From Opitutaceae bacterium (GTDB lineage Bacteria; Verrucomicrobiota; Verrucomicrobiia; Opitutales; Opitutaceae), in contig JANQRT010000073.1 in the NCBI GenBank assembly GCA_028284385.1, positions 186,001-250,000 on the forward strand: 64,000 bases of DNA, given 5' to 3'. Shown one piece after another: positions 34,049 to 42,304 of this stretch. A program made the translations under genes and the position numbers. The notes beneath the pieces were generated by a model, which did no database searches, was not told the origin of the DNA, and saw only the letters and a program-made list of their open reading frames with translations. The first letter of the stretch is position 1, and each line of letters starts with the position of its first letter.

Positions 34049-35217
34049 TGATCAAGCAGACATCCGCCCCAGAACAGACAATCGACCTAGTCCTGGTCGA
34101 TGACGATCCGAACACCTTGAAAGCGATTTCGAGGATTTTCTATATGGATCGAATCCAGATTTCCTGTTTCGACTCGCCGCTGAAAGCATTGGAATTCGCC
34201 GACAGGAAAATTAAAGTGATTGTCAGCGACAACCGCATGCCCTGTATGTCTGGGATAGAACTTTTAAACGAATTTCGCCAAAAAAATCCACGAGCGACTC
34301 GGATTCTGATCACCGGACATGCGGACATGGAGTCAATGGAGGCCGCTATCAATTCGTCTCAAATCTATAAATACATTTCCAAACCCTATAATTCGGAAGC
34401 GATTCGCGAAATCGTCTTCGAGGCCATCGCCAAGTATGATGAGGAAACGCGACAAATCGATAAGTCAGCAAACGAGCTCTCTTCATTCGAAAATGCTCAG
34501 AGGCAGATCGAATTGTATGAGAAGGCCGCCAAGGAGGTCGCCCATGACTTGAGAAACCCATTATCAACGCTACGTCTTGGCTTGGAGCTGGTCGAAGACG
34601 GCATTTCGAGCAAACACGATAACTCCACCAAGAATTTCCTGGAAGCCTCTCTACGTTCGATAGACCGACTAACCGTGATAACGAACCAGCTGACCTTGAG
34701 CGAGAAAATCGACCAGAAACAAGAGAGGATTTTCACTGATCTTAAGCAGGTTGTGAATGACGTGGTGAGCATCGAGAGAATAGCCGCCAAACGAAAACGG
34801 CTTTCGATAGAGGTTGAGAGCCCCGACGTCGAATGCTGGGCCAGAATAGAGGAAGACAAGGCCTCTCGACTGCTTTTCAATATCATAGGGAATTCGATCA
34901 AGTACACTCACGAAGGTGGAGTTAGAATAAATATTCGTAAAAACGAATCCAGAATTGATGTTGAAATAATGGATACGGGCGATGGGATACCCCAAGACAA
35001 GCTTCATTGGATTTTCGAACAAGATACCCGACTAGAGGACCACGCGAATATCCAAGGCAGCGGCGTAGGACTCTCGGTTTGCAAGGAAATCGTGACAAAT
35101 GCAGGTGGGGAGCTCTCGGTGAATAGCGTAGTTGGCGTCGGCTCGGTTTTTCTCATTTCGATTCCACGAGCGAATCAAAGTGGAACGGAAGTTCAAGATA
35201 GCGTGGAGAGAAATTGA
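34045..35217 (+). CDS. Response regulator-histidine kinase hybrid
   Basis: A 390-residue protein in the receiver-first order. The receiver (about 12-130) has Asp19-Asp21 region VLVDDD, Asp62 in IVSDNRMP, Thr90 in ITGH and Lys113 in SKPY. Then a coiled linker, a HisKA domain with His167 in EVAHDLRNPLSTL, and a complete ATPase (LLFNIIGNSIKYT, DTGDGIP, GSGVGLSV). Phosphorylation of the receiver probably tunes the kinase. It starts at the ATG overlapping the stop of the degenerate kinase, which suggests the two form a complex: one supplying ATPase activity, the other a phospho-His. It ends 19 bases from the convergent PQQ gene. Confidence 0.88.
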   Translation: MMIKQTSAPEQTIDLVLVDDDPNTLKAISRIFYMDRIQISCFDSPLKALEFADRKIKVIVSDNRMPCMSGIELLNEFRQKNPRATRILITGHADMESMEAAINSSQIYKYISKPYNSEAIREIVFEAIAKYDEETRQIDKSANELSSFENAQRQIELYEKAAKEVAHDLRNPLSTLRLGLELVEDGISSKHDNSTKNFLEASLRSIDRLTVITNQLTLSEKIDQKQERIFTDLKQVVNDVVSIERIAAKRKRLSIEVESPDVECWARIEEDKASRLLFNIIGNSIKYTHEGGVRINIRKNESRIDVEIMDTGDGIPQDKLHWIFEQDTRLEDHANIQGSGVGLSVCKEIVTNAGGELSVNSVVGVGSVFLISIPRANQSGTEVQDSVERN

Positions 35218-35236
35218 ACTGAGCGAAACTCGATGC

Positions 35237-37273
35237 CTAAAGCTCTTGGATGACGATATCCCTGTACCAGGCTTCACTAGGGCCACCGCTATGAATCTGA
35301 AGGGCGATGATGCCTGATTCTTCAATGGAATCGTCTTCCTCTAAATAGTCCACCGTTTTGTATCCATTTATCCACAACCGAATACGGTTTCCCTCAGCTT
35401 GAATCGTATAGTCGTTCCAGTCACGCAGTTTAATAAAGGGAAGGATATCCTCCGACTTCGGGCCCTGGAGCACTTTCCGTCGTCGAGACTCGTCGTAAAG
35501 AGCTCCCCAGAACTGATTTCTCCGACCGCCCATGTCGGCTTGATAGCCAATGACTTCGTGATGGTCCGGTATACGCTCCGTCCGAAACTGGATGCCGGCA
35601 TTGACGTGCTCCCCCACCAACTTGAATTTCGCTTTGAGCTGAAAATCCGAATACCGTTTTTTAGTACTCAGAAACTGGTTTTTTGGAATAGGCTTCTCAA
35701 GCGTACCGCCCACAATGGCTCCATCTTCGATTCGAAAGGATTCCAATGGTCCCTCCCAGCCGTCGAAGGTCGTTCCATCGAATAAAGAGACTTGATCGCT
35801 CGTGAAAGCATGGGGCGTGATTCTTAAAATAATGTCAGGATCATTCAGCACGGCGTAAAGCGAACCATCGGGATTCTGTTTAAGATCGCGTACGCGCCCC
35901 AAACCTTTGACAAGTATTTCCTCGGATACCACTTTCCGGCCGTCCAAGACCAGCCTGCGAATCTCCTCGAATTTTAAGGCCCCTACCAATAGATCGTTTT
36001 CCCAAATCGAAAAGCGAGGACTGGTCACGAACTCGATGGGACAAACGGCTATAGATGGCGTCCAATGCAAGATGGGAGACTCCATTCCTGGCTTTTCGCT
36101 AAATTCCGAAATGATGGTTCCATCGTAGTTGACCCCATGGGTCACCTCCGGCCAACCGTAGTTGGCGCCTGGCTGGATGATATTCAACTCGTCCCCTCCC
36201 CTCGCTCCATGCTCAGATGCCCATAAGTCGCCGGTTTTGGGGTTGAACGCTAAGCCCTGAGCATTACGACTTCCATAGGCGTAGGTCGCGGGATGTATTC
36301 CCTTTTTGCCTACGAATGGATTATCAGGAGGAACACTCCCATTGGCATGCATCCGATAGATCTTACCACTGGTGAGGGACAAATCTTGAGCATGAGGCGG
36401 CAAGCCTCTGTCTCCAACAGAGAAATACAATATGCCATGCTCATCGAAGGCGAAGCGAAGGCCAAAGCGGAATATCGTGCTGACAAAGTCCTCATGAGGC
36501 ACCTGAAAAAGCGTTTCCTCGTTCGTCCATTGGTAGCCGTCGATTTTCCCACGGATTACCTTGGTCATAGATGGAGTTAATGGATCCAGAGGATTTCCTA
36601 AAGGCTCGCTGTAAGCCAAATAAACCCACCCATTTTCGTCGTACTTCGGATCTAGAGCCACATCCATCAAGCCTCCATCGCCAAACTCGTAAGTAGGGTG
36701 AAGCCATTCGATTGGCTTCGGATCGAGCTTGCCGTTTTTCAGCCATCTTAGGCGGCCAGGGCGTTCAGTAATAATGGCGGTTTCCGCATCGATAAACTCG
36801 ATAGCCCAGGGAGTAATCAAACCACTATCAACAACGGATTCCAACTGGAGGGTGGCCAATTCCGTTTCCACCAACTCGGGAATAGGATCCCGCTTAAAGG
36901 CGGGCTCTTGCTGTTTTCTAAAAACGTAGGCTGCAACATTTCTCAGATCCTCTTCGCTAAGCATCGACTCCCAAGCAGGCATCAGCGTACCTGGAATTCC
37001 ATTTGTAACCGTCGACCGAATACTCGATTCGTCATTGCCTTGCAGCCAAATATCTTTAACCAGAGGACCAGCCGTACGGCCTTCCAGATACTTGCCATGA
37101 CACACCACGCAGTTCTGTTTGTAGACCTCGAATCCAGGATGATTTTCATTTTGTCCGACCAAAGGATCAAGAAAGACGAGAGACGCTATTAAACATAGGC
37201 CAGAACAACTGATTGAGGAAGCCCTACCCAAAACGCTTACGAACAAGGGACGACTTAAATGTCCTTTCATCAT
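35237..37273 (-). CDS. Secreted cytochrome c - PQQ sugar dehydrogenase - DUF1080 fusion
   Basis: A 678-residue exported protein of three domains. After a signal peptide (about 1-40) comes a class I cytochrome c (about 45-125: CVVCH at 55-59 and a Met ligand in GTLMPAW). Next is a beta-propeller of the soluble glucose/aldose dehydrogenase family that uses pyrroloquinoline quinone (about 150-480: TPWAIEFID, GGLMDVALDP, SEHGARGGDELN). Last is a DUF1080 / 3-keto-disaccharide hydrolase domain (about 495-678: SLFDGTTFDGWEG, NDYTIQAEGNRIRLWINGYKT). It should oxidise a sugar in the periplasm, pass electrons to its own haem and bind or cut oxidised glycosides. The ATG at 37273 is preferred because it begins a clean signal peptide; an upstream ATG at 37390 is possible. 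Confidence 0.85.
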   Translation of the reverse strand: MMKGHLSRPLFVSVLGRASSISCSGLCLIASLVFLDPLVGQNENHPGFEVYKQNCVVCHGKYLEGRTAGPLVKDIWLQGNDESSIRSTVTNGIPGTLMPAWESMLSEEDLRNVAAYVFRKQQEPAFKRDPIPELVETELATLQLESVVDSGLITPWAIEFIDAETAIITERPGRLRWLKNGKLDPKPIEWLHPTYEFGDGGLMDVALDPKYDENGWVYLAYSEPLGNPLDPLTPSMTKVIRGKIDGYQWTNEETLFQVPHEDFVSTIFRFGLRFAFDEHGILYFSVGDRGLPPHAQDLSLTSGKIYRMHANGSVPPDNPFVGKKGIHPATYAYGSRNAQGLAFNPKTGDLWASEHGARGGDELNIIQPGANYGWPEVTHGVNYDGTIISEFSEKPGMESPILHWTPSIAVCPIEFVTSPRFSIWENDLLVGALKFEEIRRLVLDGRKVVSEEILVKGLGRVRDLKQNPDGSLYAVLNDPDIILRITPHAFTSDQVSLFDGTTFDGWEGPLESFRIEDGAIVGGTLEKPIPKNQFLSTKKRYSDFQLKAKFKLVGEHVNAGIQFRTERIPDHHEVIGYQADMGGRRNQFWGALYDESRRRKVLQGPKSEDILPFIKLRDWNDYTIQAEGNRIRLWINGYKTVDYLEEDDSIEESGIIALQIHSGGPSEAWYRDIVIQEL

Positions 37274-37740
37274 AACTACAAAAGAGAAACAGAAGGGGCT
37301 TTCTATTTGAAGAAATACAGCTAACGGCTGAGGGGTTTGCATAGCTAATCTGAAGAGACAAGACTTGCAGACAAGAAACATTTTCGCCACGCCAGTCGAA
37401 TACGGCGACTAAATCCGGCATCCTGGCACAGATCTTTGAGAGGATAGGGACGCCAGTCATCCTCCTGACTTTAACGTTCACCCAATTCTTGCATCAGGGG
37501 AGGCTTCTAAAGGGACCTGGCAGAATTGCAAAATGGACCTCCAAGGTCCCAGTTTCTCTTCCATGCAAGCAGGCTTGTGTGACGATTTGCCTTAACCGAC
37601 AGTTGCTGAAAGGTTGATTTGATTGCCATAAGCAGATATTCGACAAGTTCGATTTACAAAATGACTCGAACCTACATCCGCAGATGCGAGTCATATCGAG
37701 CGAATACGCCCCCATTTCAAAGAAACCACACAAGCTGATC
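37274..37740. other. Divergent intergenic region with possible structured RNA
   Basis: 467 bases between the PQQ gene (minus) and the FG-GAP gene (plus). The part 37488-37569 can fold: CTTGCAT (37488-37494) pairs with ATGCAAG (37563-37569), and GGGACCT (37512-37518) pairs with AGGTCCC (37544-37550). GGACCT at 37535-37540 competes for the same right-hand bases. I match it to no known riboswitch. Confidence 0.35.
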
Positions 37741-40011
37741 ATGATACGAAAGATTGTCGTCATTGCCATCACTTCGACCATTCTGTCGCTCCATTCCCTC
37801 GCCGATATCGAAAATCTGTTTCAAGAGCGATCCGAACTGAATCAGACGGTCTGGAAACAGGAAATCCAAGCCCAAGAGCATGAAGAAGCCTTCATCAGGC
37901 TCTGGGATAGTCTGCGTCCGGCGGAAAACGCCTACCTCATTTTAAAAGACTTTCCCTTCAAGACCATTCGCTGGGGGGAAATTGTCGACCGGAAGACGCT
38001 GGAACACGGCATCCATATCGGCAAAATGCAGGGCTTGGATAAACTCGTTACTCATGAGCAATGGGTAGCCTGGCTTACCGAGCTTGAGAAAGCGGGCATC
38101 GTCCTGGAACAAAGCGGATGGCACCACAAGCGTTTCGACGTCAACGAAGATGGGAGCAAGGAGTCTACGGTTTCCTTCGCCCTCCACGTGGTCGGCAAGT
38201 CAAACAATGCTCGATACGCCCTGGACGGACTCCTGAGAGTCTACTGGGAAGGAGAGAAAGGCGAACGCGGCTACCACGAGCCTAACAGAATCGAAGTTAT
38301 CAAGCTAGACGTGCAAAGCCGAGTGGGCCAGTCGCTCTTCACGAGAATGGGCACATTCGACATTCCGCCGGGAGACAGGGGACCTGCCCTCTTCTACGAC
38401 TTGAACAAGGATGGGCATTCGGAAATCGTCTTGCCCAGCGCCAACAAGATTGCATGGCATACCGGCAAGGGATTCGATATGCAGGACATGGGCAAGGGTC
38501 CCATCAAAGGAGCCAAGGCCGCCCTTCTGGGAGATTTCGACCGAGACGGCTACGTGGATCTCATGATTGAGGGCTACGTCCATCTCTCAGAATTTGGACC
38601 GTCTACCAAAGGCGTTTTTCTCTTCAAAGGCGATTCAAGCGGAGCCATTTCCGACAAACCGATGCAAGTCGAAATTTCCTCCCCGCTCTTCACCCCGGGA
38701 GAGACGACTATGACCTCGGGCGACATCGATGGAGACGGCGATCTGGACCTGCTGATTGGACAGTACAAGGAACCCTATCTGGAGGGGCACTTTCCGACCC
38801 CTTTCTACGATTCGAGGGATGGCTATCCCATGTATTTGCTTCTCAATGACGGAAGTGGTCTCTCATTCTCGGAAGAAACGGAAGCGCGCGGCATAACAGA
38901 CAAACGGCATCGCCGCGTCTTTTCCACTTCCTTTGTCGATTACGATGACGATCTCGACTTGGATTTGATCGTGGTGAGCGATTTCGCGGGCGTCGACCTG
39001 TATCGAAATGATGGTGACGGAAATTTCGAAGACGTAACTGACGAGTCTTTCGAAAACCGTTTCCTCTTTGGCATGGGCCACTCCATTGCGGATTTCAACT
39101 ACGACGGCATCTTGGATTTCTATACCATCGGCATGTCCTCGACAACTGCCAGTCGCCTGGAGTACATGGGGGCGACCAGAGAGGATTTCAAAGAACTGAC
39201 CGACAAGAGAGTCCCGATGACCTACGGCAATCGCCTATACTACGGCAGGGGAGATGGGACTTTCTACCAACCCAAGGCAAGCGACGTTGTCGCGCGGACA
39301 GGCTGGTCCTGGGGCGTCGTGACCGTGGACTTCGACAATGATGGAGATCTGGAATTCTACGTGGCCAATGGCCACGACAGCCGTGAAACCTGTCGCGACT
39401 ACTGCACGAGCTTCTGGACCGACGATATCTACCGAGGCACCTCGAACGACAACCCGATCCTCAAAGACTATTTCACGCAGAAAATTGAGGAAAAAGCCGA
39501 CAAAGGCATCTCCTACAATGGCTTCGAGCACTGCTTCCTCTTTACGCCTATGGATGACGGCGAGATCCGCAATATTTCATGGCTTGGCGATGTCGCCATC
39601 GAAAGAGACAGTCGTTTGGTCATCGCCGACGATGTCAACGGAGATGGCAAGCTCGACCTCATCGTCGACTCCAATGCGCCTAATTGGGACGCCTTAAGAG
39701 ATCCGACCGAGCTTACCGTATACGCAAATACGTTTCCTAGCTCTCATAATTGGATTGCGGTAACCGTGGACTACGGTCCTGGTCAGCCCTTTGTGGAAGG
39801 AGCTAAGGTCGTGGTGACGGGCGGCGGGCGAAAGCATACCGCCTCACTTGCCAATGGCGACTCCTTCGAAACCCAACATTCGAATACCCGCCATTTCGGA
39901 CTGGGGAAGATCGAGCAAATCGATTCGATCGAAGTCACATGGATCGATGGTTCAAAAAAACGTATCAAAAATCCGGATATCAACAAAGTCCATTTGATTT
40001 CAGCGAATTAG
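37741..40011 (+). CDS. CRTAC1-like secreted FG-GAP/VCBS repeat protein with ASPIC/UnbV domain
   Basis: A 756-residue exported protein. A signal peptide (MIRKIVVIAITSTIL...) is followed by about 190 residues without a known domain. Then come several FG-GAP/VCBS beta-propeller blades with calcium-loop motifs such as DLNKDGHSEIVLP, DFDRDGYVDLMIE, DIDGDGDLDLLIG, DFDNDGDLEFYVA and DVNGDGKLDLIVD. The C-terminal 85 residues (HNWIAVTVDYGPGQPFVEGAKVVV, RHFGLG, SIEVTWIDG) are the ASPIC/UnbV module seen in human CRTAC1 and many Verrucomicrobiota and Planctomycetota proteins. It likely binds calcium and acts in adhesion or carbohydrate binding outside the cell. The ATG at 37741 gives the signal peptide directly. 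Confidence 0.88.
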   Translation: MIRKIVVIAITSTILSLHSLADIENLFQERSELNQTVWKQEIQAQEHEEAFIRLWDSLRPAENAYLILKDFPFKTIRWGEIVDRKTLEHGIHIGKMQGLDKLVTHEQWVAWLTELEKAGIVLEQSGWHHKRFDVNEDGSKESTVSFALHVVGKSNNARYALDGLLRVYWEGEKGERGYHEPNRIEVIKLDVQSRVGQSLFTRMGTFDIPPGDRGPALFYDLNKDGHSEIVLPSANKIAWHTGKGFDMQDMGKGPIKGAKAALLGDFDRDGYVDLMIEGYVHLSEFGPSTKGVFLFKGDSSGAISDKPMQVEISSPLFTPGETTMTSGDIDGDGDLDLLIGQYKEPYLEGHFPTPFYDSRDGYPMYLLLNDGSGLSFSEETEARGITDKRHRRVFSTSFVDYDDDLDLDLIVVSDFAGVDLYRNDGDGNFEDVTDESFENRFLFGMGHSIADFNYDGILDFYTIGMSSTTASRLEYMGATREDFKELTDKRVPMTYGNRLYYGRGDGTFYQPKASDVVARTGWSWGVVTVDFDNDGDLEFYVANGHDSRETCRDYCTSFWTDDIYRGTSNDNPILKDYFTQKIEEKADKGISYNGFEHCFLFTPMDDGEIRNISWLGDVAIERDSRLVIADDVNGDGKLDLIVDSNAPNWDALRDPTELTVYANTFPSSHNWIAVTVDYGPGQPFVEGAKVVVTGGGRKHTASLANGDSFETQHSNTRHFGLGKIEQIDSIEVTWIDGSKKRIKNPDINKVHLISAN

Positions 40012-40404
40012 ACTTAAAGTCTTAAGCCGTATTGTCCTTGGTTTTACTGAAGGCAATGTCCTTACAAAGCAGATAAGGCAGCGGGAAAAGAGTTCCCGAG
40101 AAGCTATCTCGATAACTTCCTTGGCTGGGATGATATAATTGCAAAGAAAGACGCTTCTCTGAGAACCTAATCTTGGAATCTCTTAGTAAGTAATCGCCGG
40201 GCATTATAAAAGTAGGCAGTTTTCTTCGTTACGAATTGCGCAGAAAACAGGAGGTTCTCTCCTCTGGCGTAAACTGAATTGTCTTGTATGTTATGTAAGG
40301 AATAATAAAAAATTTAGTTGAGAATGGAATCCAACCACTCTGCTGAATGTCCTTGTTATGGACGGCTTCCTCGCACCCATGGAAGTCCTTTAAAGCTAAG
40401 AACG
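40012..40404. other. Intergenic region upstream of the AT-rich foldase gene
   Basis: 393 bases that grow AT-rich toward the 3' end (AATAATAAAAAATTTAG near 40301-40317). A 5-bp hairpin AGGAG/CTCCT sits at 40249-40263. No terminator for the FG-GAP gene and no convincing promoter could be fixed. A TTG at 40318 would lengthen the next protein by 29 residues ahead of its signal peptide. Confidence 0.35.
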
Positions 40405-41745
40405 ATGAATTTATTTATTTATGGTTCATCGCTTATTCTGGCTTTGTTTATTCTCTGCGAATTCTCTAATGGAGACTCTTTAAATGGAGAAGATCAAATT
40501 ATTTTAAGAGTGGGTGATATCAAGATATCGGAATATATCTATAAGCGAGAACGAGAACGCCAGCAGCGTAATTATAATAGAAACGAATCAGACGCAAGTG
40601 CCCCTTTCAACGAAGAGCTCTGGAGAGCGAAATGGATCGATAAATTGCTATTCGTATGCGAAGCGCGTAAAATGGGATATGCTCGCCATGAAGATGTGTT
40701 ATACGCTACCAAGGTCCTGTCGAAACACATGCTGATAAGCAATCTCGAAGGACCCTATGCTCGATATTTAGTTGATCGAGAGACCCTTGAACGTGATAGA
40801 TCAGCACTTCCCCATGAGAGGATAAAAATTATACAAGAGCTGTACGCGAAGGAAACGAAACAAATTCTTACCGATTCAAATATTAGAGCCAACGAGATTT
40901 CTCTGGATCGACTTTTATCACAATTATCAAAGCTAGATAGCCTTGAAAAGCCTTTGATAATCGAGGACGCTGGTCTAGGCGAAAGAACGCTATTCGAATA
41001 TGCGAATCATTCGGAGACGCGCTCGGTATCGATTTTTCAATTCATCGATCATCACAACGAGAGGGTGATCAGTAATAGACTTGATACTCTATCAGGGCTA
41101 GAGAAGGAGATCGACAATATGGTAGTCGACCTCTACCGGATACAGAAGGCCGAAACACTAAAACTCTCGGAGAACACAGCATTCAGGCAGGAAAAAGAAA
41201 ATTTTGTAAACAATACCATATATAATATATATAATTCGGATTTGTTGAATGAATCAATAGATGCTTCGAATGGCGATTTAGAGGATTATTTTAATAGAAA
41301 TGCGCTTCGCTTCCAGCAATCGAAGGAAATTCAAGTAATATCGATTACCGGCCGAGAACGCCATAAAGTCAGAATGGCCGCCAATAAAATCAGGAAAAGG
41401 CTTGGTAATGAAAGCGAAATCGAAGAAAGCATGTTTCGACAATTCTCGGGAGAAAATATCAGGCTAGAGAAGAAAACGCTGCTAGTAAACAATCAGAGCG
41501 TTTCGAATTTGATTGAGAAGGGTATCTTAAAAGCGCCGGTTGGAAAAATTATACTAAACGGCAAGAACGAAATTGAGGAATTCGAAATCCTTCTTAAAAT
41601 TGGAGAGCGAGGAACCTTTGTTCCTGATCTCCATGCAATTCTTCCAGAAGTCAGGCGAAGCTCGGCTCAAAAACACCTAGCCAGCCATAATAGACGACGG
41701 CTCGAAGAACTCAGAGAAATATATACTGTGCGGAGTTATCTCTAA
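40405..41745 (+). CDS. SurA/PpiD-like periplasmic foldase (peptidyl-prolyl isomerase family), divergent
   Basis: A 446-residue exported protein. An N-terminal hydrophobic signal (MNLFIYGSSLILALFILC) precedes a SurA_N-like part: ILRVGDIKISEYIYKRERER, then EELWRAKWIDKLLFVCEARKMGY. A long helical middle follows. Residues about 290-440 have the layout of a parvulin module (DLEDYFNRNALRFQQSKEIQVISI, later ILKAPVGKIILNGKNEIEEFEILLKIGERG) and the usual ending of SurA-type proteins. The similarity is weak, so prolyl isomerase activity is not assured. The gene is clearly richer in A/T than its neighbours, a hint of recent transfer. It lies 58 bases upstream of a small secreted protein that may be its client. 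Confidence 0.6.
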   Translation: MNLFIYGSSLILALFILCEFSNGDSLNGEDQIILRVGDIKISEYIYKRERERQQRNYNRNESDASAPFNEELWRAKWIDKLLFVCEARKMGYARHEDVLYATKVLSKHMLISNLEGPYARYLVDRETLERDRSALPHERIKIIQELYAKETKQILTDSNIRANEISLDRLLSQLSKLDSLEKPLIIEDAGLGERTLFEYANHSETRSVSIFQFIDHHNERVISNRLDTLSGLEKEIDNMVVDLYRIQKAETLKLSENTAFRQEKENFVNNTIYNIYNSDLLNESIDASNGDLEDYFNRNALRFQQSKEIQVISITGRERHKVRMAANKIRKRLGNESEIEESMFRQFSGENIRLEKKTLLVNNQSVSNLIEKGILKAPVGKIILNGKNEIEEFEILLKIGERGTFVPDLHAILPEVRRSSAQKHLASHNRRRLEELREIYTVRSYL

Positions 41746-41803
41746 ACAGAAATATTATTTCTCTTTTATAGAATCCAAATACTCAAATTAAAGTTTAAAA
41801 AAA

Positions 41804-42151
41804 ATGAAGAAATATATATTAGCGACAGTATTGTTCTCAGCAATAACAGCTCTGGTCTTAGGAGGGAGCGTCGAAATCGATGCAACTAGTAGCGTCGGTA
41901 CTTCCGAATCTGATAGCGCGACCGCGACCGTCCCTTCCGGGTCCACAGCCGATCTCTATGTCGAAGCTGACACCTGTGGTGGATGTTCCTCATATAGTGA
42001 AGCGTCAGCTTCCATTTCCGGACCAACCAGCATAAGTGCTTACAGCACGTACTATTACGATGACGATTCCGCGACAGGTGGTGCAGGAACCTATGACTTG
42101 GAGGTCGAGGCTTATGGAGCGGCATATGCCTATGCTGGCGTCAGCTGGTAA
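41804..42151 (+). CDS. Small secreted acidic Ser/Ala/Tyr-rich protein of unknown function
   Basis: A 115-residue protein with a signal peptide (about 1-21). The mature part of about 95 residues is very poor in Lys and Arg, rich in Ser, Ala, Thr, Tyr, Gly and acids, and ends in Trp. It holds one Cys pair in DTCGGCSS, which could form a disulfide or bind metal. Alternating polar and small residues (for example TADLYVEAD, YDLEVEAY, AYAYAG) suggest a small beta-sandwich. I recognise no family. A weak hairpin (AGAAAT/ATTTCT, 41748-41762) precedes it and a strong one follows, so it may be made on its own mRNA as well as with the foldase gene. No Shine-Dalgarno is seen; an A-rich stretch lies before the ATG. 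Confidence 0.65.
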   Translation: MKKYILATVLFSAITALVLGGSVEIDATSSVGTSESDSATATVPSGSTADLYVEADTCGGCSSYSEASASISGPTSISAYSTYYYDDDSATGGAGTYDLEVEAYGAAYAYAGVSW

Positions 42152-42165
42152 TCTCTAGTTTTGCC

Positions 42166-42194
42166 ATGCAGCGAACCTTGCAGGTTCGCTGCAT
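42166..42194 (+). terminator. Strong hairpin after the small secreted protein gene
   Basis: A perfect 13-bp stem (ATGCAGCGAACCT / AGGTTCGCTGCAT) with a 3-base TGC loop lies 15 bases after the stop. The sequence after it is AT-rich (TCTAATATAAAAT) but has no pure T-run. It fits a terminator or an mRNA-stabilising 3' end for a highly expressed short gene. Confidence 0.6.
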
Positions 42195-42304
42195 TCTAAT
42201 ATAAAATAAGATTGCGACGCTGGTTACCCATTTTCCTGTAAACCGGACTGAAAGAGATATTTTCTCCTTCAAGAAAAGAACGAAGTCGTTATAGCCAACT
42301 CTCG

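Noticed and set aside
40279..40308. TTGTCT and AATAAT-like boxes upstream of the foldase gene
   Set aside because: The -10 match is poor and the region is generally AT-rich, so a promoter call would be guesswork.
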